From positions 1 through 41,525 of the forward strand of contig DAORRV010000024.1 in NCBI GenBank assembly GCA_035443185.1: a DNA stretch of 41,525 nt, written 5' to 3'. Origin of the DNA: UBA2330 sp035443185. GTDB taxonomy: Bacteria; Bacteroidota; Ignavibacteria; Tepidaquicellales; Tepidaquicellaceae. Positions 7,709 to 16,373 of this stretch are shown here, in pieces; position 1 is the first letter of the stretch; each line of letters starts with the position of its first letter. Both the position numbers and the translations under genes were made by a program. The notes below the pieces were generated by a model. That model was not told the DNA's origin. It searched no databases and worked only from the letters and a program-made list of their open reading frames with translations.

Positions 7709-8881
7709 TTAATTTAAATGAAAATTTAAACCCGCTTCAAGCTTTGGATCACCAACAGGTACAAGGTTGGATTTCGCAGCTCTCATTCTGAATACAGTTA
7801 TGATCAGGCCAAATGCAAACATCAGAAATCCGAGTTCGCTCCATCCGAATACAAATCCTTCTGTGAAATAGCTCGGCATTATTATCCAGTAAAGATCATA
7901 TGCATGAGCAAACAGCAGCCATATTGAAATTACAGTAAGCAGCTTTGGCTTTACCTTCGAACTCCTCGGCAGCAATATTAAAAACGGTATTACAAAATGA
8001 ACAAAGATCAGACCGATCGAGAAATAAGACCAGCTTCCTTTCATCCTCATCATTATCCAGAATGTCTCTTCAGGAATATCTGCATACCATATCAGCATGT
8101 ATTGTGAAAATCCGATGTATGCCCAGAAGACATTAAATCCAAACAGCAGTGTGGCAAAGCTGTAATAATTATTGTCCTTTATATTACTTACAAGATAACC
8201 GTTCTCATTGAGCTGTACCGAACAAAAAGTACCGGCTGCAAATGCAGCTACCATCGTACCTGCAAAATAGTAAACTCCAAACATTGTCGAAAACCAGTGA
8301 TACTCAAGACTCATCATCCAGTCTATTGCAATAAAGGTAATAGTGAACATAAACAATATCGCAAATGCCGCTGAGAATTTTATGCTCTGCTTTGTAAGCA
8401 AAGGATCTCTTGTGTCGTCCTGCTTTAAGGAATTTCTTATAAAGAGAAAATAAAATACAACCCAGATCAATAATATTATCGCTGTTCTTATTAAAAAGAA
8501 TGGTACATTTAAGTAAGCAGATTTGGCCTGCAGCAGCGGATCGTTTAATAGTGTCTCCTCATGCGTCCAGTGAAAAAGATCATGCATTCCGAATATAAGC
8601 GGAATGACAAGTATCACAAGCAGAGGTATAAGCGCTGCAAGAAATTCAGATATTCTTCTGAACGGCGTACTCCAGGTAGCTCCGACGAGATATTCAAGTG
8701 CTACAAGTGCCAGCGAACCGACACCGATACTCACCAAGAACATATACATCCAGAGATAATCAAAGAATGCTCTGTGCGTATCCGTTACAAACGATAATAC
8801 CACGAGTACAAGACCGACCCCGAGAAGTCCGGTTCCGAGTTTTGCTACAATTGGCGGTAAGGGTTTTTTAGTATAGTCCAT
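7709..8881 (-). CDS. actF: Alternative complex III membrane subunit ActF
   Basis: A 390-residue polytopic protein with about ten transmembrane helices and the conserved ACIII features: an N-terminal helix after MDYTKKPLPP, a WSTPFRRISEFLAALIPLL segment, a LFHWTHEE loop, and FSQYMLIWYADIPEETFW. ActF is the second NrfD-related membrane subunit of ACIII, paired with ActC and part of the quinol-oxidising core. It lies 42 bp after actDE and 25 bp before the next cytochrome gene on the same strand. Confidence 0.92.
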   Translation of the reverse strand: MDYTKKPLPPIVAKLGTGLLGVGLVLVVLSFVTDTHRAFFDYLWMYMFLVSIGVGSLALVALEYLVGATWSTPFRRISEFLAALIPLLVILVIPLIFGMHDLFHWTHEETLLNDPLLQAKSAYLNVPFFLIRTAIILLIWVVFYFLFIRNSLKQDDTRDPLLTKQSIKFSAAFAILFMFTITFIAIDWMMSLEYHWFSTMFGVYYFAGTMVAAFAAGTFCSVQLNENGYLVSNIKDNNYYSFATLLFGFNVFWAYIGFSQYMLIWYADIPEETFWIMMRMKGSWSYFSIGLIFVHFVIPFLILLPRSSKVKPKLLTVISIWLLFAHAYDLYWIIMPSYFTEGFVFGWSELGFLMFAFGLIITVFRMRAAKSNLVPVGDPKLEAGLNFHLN

Positions 8882-8923
8882 TAAAAATTATAATATAAAA
8901 TAATTCAAATACTTTTGATAAAT

Positions 8924-10132
8924 TTATTTAGCTTTCTCAAGATCTTCCTCGCTTGCATCTTTTGCTCTCTGAAGCGCTCTGATATAATTTACTATCGCCC
9001 ATCTGTCTTCTTTTGATACCTGTTCGGAATAGCTCGGCATTACATTCTGCCCGTTTGTCATGACATGAAAAATATTTCCGTCGGGCCAGTTCTTTACTTT
9101 TTCATTGTGAAGACTCGGCGGTTTCGGGAACTGATCTCTAAGTCTGCCGTCGCCGTCACCTGTATATCCGTGACACGGACTGCAGTAAATATTAAATCTG
9201 TCCTGACCTCTTTCGAGAGACTTCACTGTGACCGGAACGGGATTTGATAAAAGCTTTACAACTGAATCCGGCATTCCCTGATATTCATAAGGCACGAATC
9301 CTCTTGCTACAGTTCCTTCCACTGGCGGTCTCATGCCTGATTGATTCGGGAAAAAATCACTTTTGCTCTGAGCATCGATCCTTCCCTGCTGCCACATCCA
9401 GTTGAATGGCACAGTTTCGTATAAAACATAATTCAATGTAACATAAGCTACTCCGGCTGTCATCAATCCTGTTATGATAATTGCCATTGTAAACTTCTTG
9501 TCAAAGAGCGGAGTCTTTTTTGTTAGATTTGATTCTCTGAAATAAATATCCTGAACTTCATAGGCATTGGTCTTTGAAAATAAATTCAATACTTCATCTT
9601 CAATATACATCTCATCACCTGTTTCGATGACGAGTCCGAATTTATCCGAAGTCACATGTTTCATAAAGTCAGTGTCATTCAGCGGACTGTTGAGTTTCGG
9701 CATTTTACTGAATAGTATCAGCAGACCAAGCACAGTCGCAATACCGCAAAGCAGTACAGTAGATTCAAATGTGATCGGAATTGCACCCGGCAGTCCGAAG
9801 AAAGGTTTTCCGCCGATGATGTTTGGATAATCGATCGAAGACATCCATATCATCATGACCAGTGCGAGTATCGTACCGGTGATTCCCATTATGAATGAAA
9901 CGTAACCGATCTTTGGCGGAGGTAATCCCATTGCTGTATCCATTCCATGCAACGGATAGGGAGTATAGATATCAAACTTTTTATACCCCTTTCCCGCCAC
10001 GACAGCCGCAGCTTCGGTGATCTCGTTCGGAGTATTATAAAGAGCGGCTTTGCCGTAAAGCTTGCTGCTCCTTACTTCCTTATCTTCCGCGGTATCAAAC
10101 TCTTTTATCTTATTTAAAATGTTTTTTAACAC
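8924..10132 (-). CDS. Fused ActD-ActE: DUF3341 membrane subunit joined to monohaem cytochrome c
   Basis: The N-terminal half (about residues 40-200) is ActD (DUF3341). It has the sequence FDIYTPYPLHGMDTAMGLPP, two helices (about 76-97 and 118-141) and a soluble domain. A third helix (about 214-238) leads into a periplasmic cytochrome c domain with haem site CSPCH at 317-321, introduced by MRPPVEGTVARG, the hallmark lead-in of ActE. A Met in NVMPSYSEQ is the probable second axial ligand. In the well-studied ACIII operons ActD and ActE are separate proteins, and ActE is a lipoprotein; here ActE is tethered through the third helix instead. The frame is continuous with no internal stop. Position between actC and actF is canonical. 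Confidence 0.93.
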   Translation of the reverse strand: MLKNILNKIKEFDTAEDKEVRSSKLYGKAALYNTPNEITEAAAVVAGKGYKKFDIYTPYPLHGMDTAMGLPPPKIGYVSFIMGITGTILALVMMIWMSSIDYPNIIGGKPFFGLPGAIPITFESTVLLCGIATVLGLLILFSKMPKLNSPLNDTDFMKHVTSDKFGLVIETGDEMYIEDEVLNLFSKTNAYEVQDIYFRESNLTKKTPLFDKKFTMAIIITGLMTAGVAYVTLNYVLYETVPFNWMWQQGRIDAQSKSDFFPNQSGMRPPVEGTVARGFVPYEYQGMPDSVVKLLSNPVPVTVKSLERGQDRFNIYCSPCHGYTGDGDGRLRDQFPKPPSLHNEKVKNWPDGNIFHVMTNGQNVMPSYSEQVSKEDRWAIVNYIRALQRAKDASEEDLEKAK

Positions 10133-10153
10133 TGTATAAATTTTAAATTTTTT

Positions 10154-10181
10154 GTGAAGACAGCCAATTGGATGTCTCTAC
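10154..10181. repeat. Imperfect 28-bp palindrome between actC and actD-E
   Basis: The sequence is centred on CCAATTGG (10164-10171) with arms GTGAAGACAG and ATGTCTCTAC. Eleven of fourteen symmetrical base pairs match. The right half ends in GTCTCTAC, the end of the dispersed 'GTAGAGAC...GTCTCTAC' palindrome family found in many genomes. This reads as a decayed copy. It could form a hairpin in the 61-bp actC/actD-E spacer. Confidence 0.5.
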
Positions 10182-10212
10182 AATTCATAATTTTTAATTT
10201 GTAATTTTTAAT
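10182..10212. repeat. AT-rich short repeat (TAATTTTTAATT type) at the actC 3' end
   Basis: Reiterated TTTTTAATTTGTAATTTTTAATT units run from the spacer into the last codons of actC, so the final residues of ActC (QLKITN) are encoded by repeat sequence. Related AT-rich units occur at 20734-20855, 23034-23058 and 33653-33708. Confidence 0.45.
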
Positions 10213-11594
10213 TGCTCTTTCACCGGATGCGGATGCACGGTCGGCTGCGCACCAGGCATGACTGCTTTGACTTCTGAAATTGAAACCAATGGCAGCGTCT
10301 TCAAAAACAATAACAGGAACGTAAAGAAAAATCCGAAACTTCCTAAAAGCAATCCCAGATCCGTCAGTGTCGGCGTGAACATTGCCCAGCTCGACGGTAA
10401 AAAATCCCTGTGCAGCGATGTCACTATGATCACAAATCTCTCAAACCACATACCGACATTTACAAGAAGTACAAGTACCATTGTAATCGGAATAGACCTT
10501 CTGATCTTTTTAAACCAGAATAGCTGCGGGAATATTACGTTGCATGAAACCATGATCCAGTATGCCCATGCATAAGGACCGAATGCCCTGTTTATAAAAA
10601 TGAACTGCTCAAATGTATTGCCGCTGTACCATGCTATGAAAAATTCCATTCCGTATGCATAACCAACCATCATACCGGTCGCAAGCAGGATCTTATTCAT
10701 CGTCTCAAGATGGTTCAGAGTGATAATGTGCTTTAGATTAAATATCTTTCTGACTATGATCAAAATAGTTGACACCATTCCAAATCCCGAGAAGATAGCA
10801 CCCGCTACAAAGTAAGGCGGGAAGATCGTCGTATGCCATCCGGGAATTACCGATACGGCAAAGTCAAAACTAACGATCGAGTGAACTGAAAGTACAAGCG
10901 GTGTTGAAATACCTGCAAGTATCAGATAAGCTCTCTCGTAATTGCTCCAGTTTCTGTTGGAGTTTGTCCATCCGAGACTCATCACGGAATAGATCGTCTT
11001 CTTTACTTTGCTCGTCGTCTTGTCCCTTAATGTCGCAAGATCAGGAATAAGTCCGATCCCCCAGAATAAAAATGAGATAGTGAAATAAGTCGATACTGCA
11101 AATACGTCCCAGAGCAGCGGTGAGTAAAAATTCACCCAGACTCCGTTCATGTTTGGCAACGGGATCAGATATCCTGCAAGCCATGGTCTTCCGGTATGGA
11201 CTATCGGGAATATACCCGCAGTCATAACGGCAAAGATCGTCATCGCTTCGGCAAACCTTGCAATACCCGTTCTCCACTTTTGTCTGAAGAGATAGAGAAT
11301 AGCAGAGATCAACGTTCCCGCATGACCTATTCCGATCCAGAAAACAAAGTTGATAATTCCAAATGCCCATCCGACCGGCTGATTATTTCCCCACATCCCG
11401 ATACCGTAATAAATAGTCAGTCCGAGTGATACAGCTCCTATCGTCAGCGCTGTAAGTGATATCAGAAAAGCTATCCACCAGCCCTTTGTGGGCTTGGTCT
11501 CAGTCGGCAGTGCAATGACACTGTCAATGTCCTTAAAGGAAACTCCGCCTTCTACTAATGGGATCTCTTTGGTGTAAGTAGCGTCAAGACTCAA
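10194..11594 (-). CDS. actC: Alternative complex III membrane subunit ActC (NrfD family)
   Basis: A 466-residue NrfD/PsrC-like protein with about ten transmembrane helices; with ActF it forms the quinol-oxidising membrane core of ACIII. Diagnostic segments are GIINFVFWIGIGHAGTLISA, the PIVHTGRPW loop and VSFDFAVSVIPGWHTTIFPP, all strongly conserved in ActC. The N-terminal cytoplasmic leader (residues 1-38) is usual. The gene normally follows actB directly, but here two secreted-protein genes (11689-16230) lie between them. The 3' end runs into an AT-rich repeat. Confidence 0.95.
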   Translation of the reverse strand: MSLDATYTKEIPLVEGGVSFKDIDSVIALPTETKPTKGWWIAFLISLTALTIGAVSLGLTIYYGIGMWGNNQPVGWAFGIINFVFWIGIGHAGTLISAILYLFRQKWRTGIARFAEAMTIFAVMTAGIFPIVHTGRPWLAGYLIPLPNMNGVWVNFYSPLLWDVFAVSTYFTISFLFWGIGLIPDLATLRDKTTSKVKKTIYSVMSLGWTNSNRNWSNYERAYLILAGISTPLVLSVHSIVSFDFAVSVIPGWHTTIFPPYFVAGAIFSGFGMVSTILIIVRKIFNLKHIITLNHLETMNKILLATGMMVGYAYGMEFFIAWYSGNTFEQFIFINRAFGPYAWAYWIMVSCNVIFPQLFWFKKIRRSIPITMVLVLLVNVGMWFERFVIIVTSLHRDFLPSSWAMFTPTLTDLGLLLGSFGFFFTFLLLFLKTLPLVSISEVKAVMPGAQPTVHPHPVKEQLKITN

Positions 11595-11688
11595 TGTCGC
11601 TCCTGTTTTTAAATGTTTTCAAATTTGAAAAATATACTTTTGTAAATATTAATTATGAAAATTTTTACTTGAATATCTTTTGCGCATA

Positions 11689-14600
11689 TTACTTTATTAA
11701 TATCATTTTTTTTATTTCTGAAAAATTGCTTGTTTCCATTTTGTAATAATATACTCCGCTCGAAAGATCTGCGCCGTTGAATTCCGTATCATAAGTCCCG
11801 GCATTTCTGAATTCATTTACAAGCGTCTTTATTTCCTTTCCGGTGATGTCATATACTTTGATAGAAATATTCCCGGATACTGGAATGTTGAATGTAATCT
11901 TTGTTACAGGGTTGAATGGATTAGGATAGTTCTGTGATAACTCAAAACTTTCGGGCTGTGTATTAATTTTTGATAAAATATTAAATCTCTTATTTATCAA
12001 AGCGCTTAATATCCCGTTTATTCTTGTCTGTTTATATTCAAGATTTTCGATTCCCGACCCGCCTATAAAATTATCTCCCTCTCCCGCAGAAAGTATTTCT
12101 TTATTTATCAGCGCATGCATTCCTTTAGAAGTGTTTATGTTATTCAGATATATTGTATTGTAATCGCTTATCGCTTCTTCAATATTATTCTGTTTCACTT
12201 TAGTTTTTATTATGAAATCTTCCGAGAGGTTTCTCTGTGACTCACTGTATGAAGTATCATTAAAAATATTTGAATAGTAATTTTGGAGCGCGCCGTATTC
12301 TGAAACCGTTGAGGTTTTTTTCTCATAACAATTAAATAATCTGGATAAACTCGAAACTACAAACGAACTGCCTATATTATCCGAATAATCCGAAATTATT
12401 TCCTTGTAGATCTCTATTGCTTCAGGATAATCTCCCGAATGTTCTTTCTGATAAGCTTCCAGATAAAGCTCCTGAGCTAAGCCCGGATCATCTGATTCCT
12501 GAAAGAATACAGTATCATATAATCCGAATCCAATGTCGTAAAGAGTGTAATTGTTTACGGATCTCTGACCGGACGAATTGTCATCATATGGATTAAAGAG
12601 TAACCCGTCTGAATTTTCTACATTAATTTTATTCAGATCGGGAGAAAGCGTTCCCCAGTAATTTTCCCTTACATCAAAAGTATCGGAACCGGTAGGATTC
12701 GTTCCGTTTATATAATAATCGTTATTTGTTAAAGTAAATCTGTTATATCCGAATGCCATATTCGGATAGGATTCATCTTCAAAGAAAATTCCCGCATTTG
12801 ATGGCGAGCCTGTAAAATGATTATCGCCGGAGATCCAGTATTTAGAGCCGCCTGATGTTACGGGATGCATGTTTGGAACCGATGAGTATGAAAGACAGAT
12901 ATTATCATAATATGAACTGTTAAAAACATTTTTCAACAGATCAGGCGAAGACAGTAAAGAGTAATAAGTATAATAAAAATCATTTATAATATTATATTCA
13001 AACTTACCGTATGAATCACTTATAAAAATTCCTGATTCAGAATATTGATTACCGTTAACAGTGTTTTTAGAAACGAACGGAGAGCTGTTTAATATAGTCA
13101 TTCCGTTTCCTGAATTGCTGATTGTGTTTCCAATTATGTTGAAATATCCTCCGTCACAAAGCTCAGCGTAAATCCCGTGATCAAAACCTTTTGTGAGTAT
13201 GTTTGATGAAACTGAATTATCCTTTATTAAAATTATACTGCTTCCCACTGCATATATTGCGTTATTCAAAACATGACTTGTCTGATTGATAAAAGAGCAA
13301 CCGGAGATTTCAGTCGAATACGGAACTTCCGTTCCTTCATCATCATTTTTATTCATAATATTTATGCCGAAGTCTGCGTTTTTAATTACGCAGTTTTTTA
13401 TTGTATCCTGAGAGCGGTGTTTTAAAGAAATACCGTTCCATTTTTTTGTTGAATCGGCGGAAGTAAAGACCGCATTATTGGCAATCACCTTCGCCCCGCT
13501 GTCACACACAATCCCGGAGTTCTCTCCAAACATCATCTTTGATCCCGGCTTCATAATTAAAGAAGTCGTATTTCCTCTAAGATGAAAATTATAACTATTT
13601 GGCATGATCACAACTGCGCTGTCTTCGAGGATGATTTGCGTGCTGTCTTTGATGACAACATCATTTACATAAGAGCAAAATTCGTGAATGCCTTTTTCAA
13701 TAATGATCATTCCCGGACCTCTGACCTTTCCGCCTTCGTTGCAGAATCCGGCTCCGTTTTTAATTCTGATTTCAGAGTTGCTGAGGAGAGTCAGGTTGCT
13801 TTTATTTTTCAGAGTTAATTTATTAGTAGAATCAACAATAATTTTTGCTCCATTATATAATATCAGATATGCAGTATCTTCGACTATTAGATTATTATAG
13901 CTGTTTACAGGAGTTATCATATCAAAAGTTTTATTCGAATTAATTTTAAGTGCTGCTTTTTTTGTAATGACAATGTTTGTTGGCTCGTCTATTAAAGTAT
14001 CACGAGTAGAAATATTTTTATCAATTGTTAAATTTAAAGTAAGAACTGCGCTTCTAGGATCTGTGAATACTTGATTCTGATTCGGAATATTAGTTAAGTT
14101 GCAATCATATCTAGAATCTTGTGGGAAAATAATATATGGATTACTACCATAATTATCATAAGAAAAATTTCCATAATTCTTATTCATTACTCCTATTCCC
14201 CAACGGATCCATGATTCTATTTTTTTATCAACAAGGGGATCATCGATATATTTTTCTTCAGCATTTGCTCCTCCCCAATGAAAAGATATTTTACCATCAT
14301 CATAACGATCATAATAAATTAAACAATCAGCATTCCCAAAATTTGGATAACCTGCATCAAATTCAATTGTACAAGTATCAATCAAACTTTGATCAGAAAA
14401 TTTTCTGAATTCAATTTTATATTTACCGAATGCAACAGCTCCGCGATTTCCAGAATCCGTGTCAGTTAAGTCAAACGCTAATCCTCCATAACTATTAGGA
14501 GATAATACTATCATATTTTTTTTTACATTAGTAGATAATTCAATATAAACACAATTATTAAAATCATATCTAAAAGGTTGACCATTCTGATTTAATTTAG

Positions 14601-14778
14601 ATTTTAAATTATATTTATAATCCCCATTGAATATAAGACTAACAGGAAATATTTTAATTTCAATTGTAATGTCAGAGTTATTTTCAAATAATATTTCTTC
14701 TATAAATGAATTCGAATCCTTACTTTTAGCTTGATTAACAAATATTAATAAGCCTATTAAATACAATACAATTTTCAA
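11689..14778 (-). CDS. Large secreted protein: beta-helix repeats plus T9SS type A sorting domain
   Basis: A 1029-residue exported protein. A signal peptide (about residues 1-19) is followed by an uncharacterised N-terminal region. A long right-handed parallel beta-helix region comes next (about 250-740, many short strands with N/D/G turns, e.g. SGNGMTILNSSPFVSKN). A helical, TPR-like stretch (about 755-830, with EHSGDYPEAIEIYKEII) follows. The C-terminal ~80 residues open with the T9SS signature FELSQNYPNPFNPVTKITF and end in IKKMILIK. Such proteins are secreted through T9SS and attached to the surface or released; the substrate of the beta-helix is unknown. It lies 12 bp after a second T9SS cargo gene, inside the ACIII operon. 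Its 5' third is visibly more AT-rich than the rest. Confidence 0.88.
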   Translation of the reverse strand: MKIVLYLIGLLIFVNQAKSKDSNSFIEEILFENNSDITIEIKIFPVSLIFNGDYKYNLKSKLNQNGQPFRYDFNNCVYIELSTNVKKNMIVLSPNSYGGLAFDLTDTDSGNRGAVAFGKYKIEFRKFSDQSLIDTCTIEFDAGYPNFGNADCLIYYDRYDDGKISFHWGGANAEEKYIDDPLVDKKIESWIRWGIGVMNKNYGNFSYDNYGSNPYIIFPQDSRYDCNLTNIPNQNQVFTDPRSAVLTLNLTIDKNISTRDTLIDEPTNIVITKKAALKINSNKTFDMITPVNSYNNLIVEDTAYLILYNGAKIIVDSTNKLTLKNKSNLTLLSNSEIRIKNGAGFCNEGGKVRGPGMIIIEKGIHEFCSYVNDVVIKDSTQIILEDSAVVIMPNSYNFHLRGNTTSLIMKPGSKMMFGENSGIVCDSGAKVIANNAVFTSADSTKKWNGISLKHRSQDTIKNCVIKNADFGINIMNKNDDEGTEVPYSTEISGCSFINQTSHVLNNAIYAVGSSIILIKDNSVSSNILTKGFDHGIYAELCDGGYFNIIGNTISNSGNGMTILNSSPFVSKNTVNGNQYSESGIFISDSYGKFEYNIINDFYYTYYSLLSSPDLLKNVFNSSYYDNICLSYSSVPNMHPVTSGGSKYWISGDNHFTGSPSNAGIFFEDESYPNMAFGYNRFTLTNNDYYINGTNPTGSDTFDVRENYWGTLSPDLNKINVENSDGLLFNPYDDNSSGQRSVNNYTLYDIGFGLYDTVFFQESDDPGLAQELYLEAYQKEHSGDYPEAIEIYKEIISDYSDNIGSSFVVSSLSRLFNCYEKKTSTVSEYGALQNYYSNIFNDTSYSESQRNLSEDFIIKTKVKQNNIEEAISDYNTIYLNNINTSKGMHALINKEILSAGEGDNFIGGSGIENLEYKQTRINGILSALINKRFNILSKINTQPESFELSQNYPNPFNPVTKITFNIPVSGNISIKVYDITGKEIKTLVNEFRNAGTYDTEFNGADLSSGVYYYKMETSNFSEIKKMILIK

Positions 14779-14790
14779 TTTTCTATAATA

Positions 14791-16230
14791 TTATTTAACT
14801 AAAATCATTAGTATGGTTTTCATTAAAATTCCATTAATGAAAAAATTGCAAAAGTAATATCCACTTCCAACTTTATCAGAATTAAATAAAAATTCATTTG
14901 ATCCGGTCACAATATTGCTATATTTTTTTTCATAAACAATTTTACCTAAAATATCATTAACATTAATTCTAAGTGTTGAAGGTTTAGCTAAAATGAATTT
15001 AATTTGAGTACTGCTATTAAATGGATTCGGATAATTTTGAGAAATGACATATCCATTAATATCGAATGAAATCGAATTGTTATTTATACTAAGAGGTTGT
15101 GAGAACAATAAACTATCTGTTCTTACAATAAAAATATCTCTGTTTACTGTAACATCATTTTTTGAAGTACCTAAAAATATTATATCTCTGCTATTTCTGT
15201 CAGTTTGAATTGATCTTAACAATGTATAATCACTTAAATAAATAATTCTTTGCTTAATTATATTCCCAAACGAATCCGTAAGGTATATTCTTGCGTTTCT
15301 TCCGGTTGTTGAGTCGACATCTGATGTAAAAACAAATTTATTGTTATTTGAGATTTTAAAGTCCTGTAAATATTCGTTACTGTAATAATTGATAATATTA
15401 GAAAATACTATTTTCCCGCTGGTGTCTGTTTTTATTAATATCGTTTGCGAAAGAGAATTTGAAGAGTCTGAAGTGGAACCTGCTATAATGTAATTATTCA
15501 TATGGAAAATAATTTTTTTAAAAGATGTAAATACACCATTGAAATAAAATTCTCTTTCCCGAATAATTTCACCTGATGAATTTAATTTAATTAAATACCC
15601 GTCTATAGGTGAAATTTCGCTATCAGATTTATATCCAGCAGCTACATAATAGTTATTTTCTTCTGTAACAGAATAAAACTCTATACTGAATTTACCTGAT
15701 AATATTTTCTTCCAAACAATATTGCCCTCTGAATCGATTTTAATTAAATAACCGTTTCTTGTGGACTGAAGAATTCTACCGCATGCGATATATCCTCCAT
15801 CCATAGTTTTATTTATCTCATACAATATTACACCGGCTTCATTAAAATTCTTTTCCCAAATTATATCACCGCGGTTATTAACTTTAATGAAGAAAATATT
15901 TGAAAACGAACCTGTAATTATACAACCTCCGTCACCGGTTGAAGCGCAGGTAAAAGGTTGTTTGCCGCTATGATTTTGAAGTGTCTTTTCCCAAATCGTG
16001 TCACCATTAGGTTTTATTTTCATTATATAAATTAATACACCGTTAGGCCCGGATTGTGTCGAATAACCGACTACATAAAAATTTCCACTATCTGCCTCAC
16101 ATATATCAACTCCATTGTCATTCAGATTTTGATTATCATATAATCTTTCCCATGAAATAGACTGCGACTTCACCTGACCCCATCCCGCCGCCAAACAAAA
16201 CAATATTAATATCCCAAAAATCTTTTTCAT
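14791..16230 (-). CDS. Secreted repeat protein (propeller-like) with T9SS type A sorting domain
   Basis: A 479-residue exported protein with a signal peptide ending near residue 22 (CLAAGWGQVKSQ). Residues ~25-370 contain about six degenerate repeats of the type DGGYIACG...YLIKIDSEGNIVWKK, alternating hydrophobic strands with Gly/Asp turns, as in delta-60/beta-propeller-like surface proteins. The C-terminus carries the T9SS domain starting YVISQNYPNPFNSSTQIKF. It is co-oriented with and 12 bp upstream of the beta-helix protein, so the two are probably one unit. It follows actB by 143 bp. Function unknown; no catalytic motif seen. Codon use is very AT-rich compared with actB and actC. Confidence 0.85.
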   Translation of the reverse strand: MKKIFGILILFCLAAGWGQVKSQSISWERLYDNQNLNDNGVDICEADSGNFYVVGYSTQSGPNGVLIYIMKIKPNGDTIWEKTLQNHSGKQPFTCASTGDGGCIITGSFSNIFFIKVNNRGDIIWEKNFNEAGVILYEINKTMDGGYIACGRILQSTRNGYLIKIDSEGNIVWKKILSGKFSIEFYSVTEENNYYVAAGYKSDSEISPIDGYLIKLNSSGEIIREREFYFNGVFTSFKKIIFHMNNYIIAGSTSDSSNSLSQTILIKTDTSGKIVFSNIINYYSNEYLQDFKISNNNKFVFTSDVDSTTGRNARIYLTDSFGNIIKQRIIYLSDYTLLRSIQTDRNSRDIIFLGTSKNDVTVNRDIFIVRTDSLLFSQPLSINNNSISFDINGYVISQNYPNPFNSSTQIKFILAKPSTLRINVNDILGKIVYEKKYSNIVTGSNEFLFNSDKVGSGYYFCNFFINGILMKTILMILVK

Positions 16231-16373
16231 AATCTTAAGTAAAAATTGATTTCAATCTCTCAAATTTAATCTGCATTTTTCGTCAATACAACTTTGAAGA
16301 CTTTTATTAAAATGTCATATTCATAAAACTCGTAACTGCCTATTTCAAAATTATTCATTGTATAAATTGACTA

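Noticed and set aside
11041..11370. 109-residue reading frame inside actC
   Set aside because: It overlaps the strongly conserved ActC frame and has no family resemblance, so it is a shadow frame.
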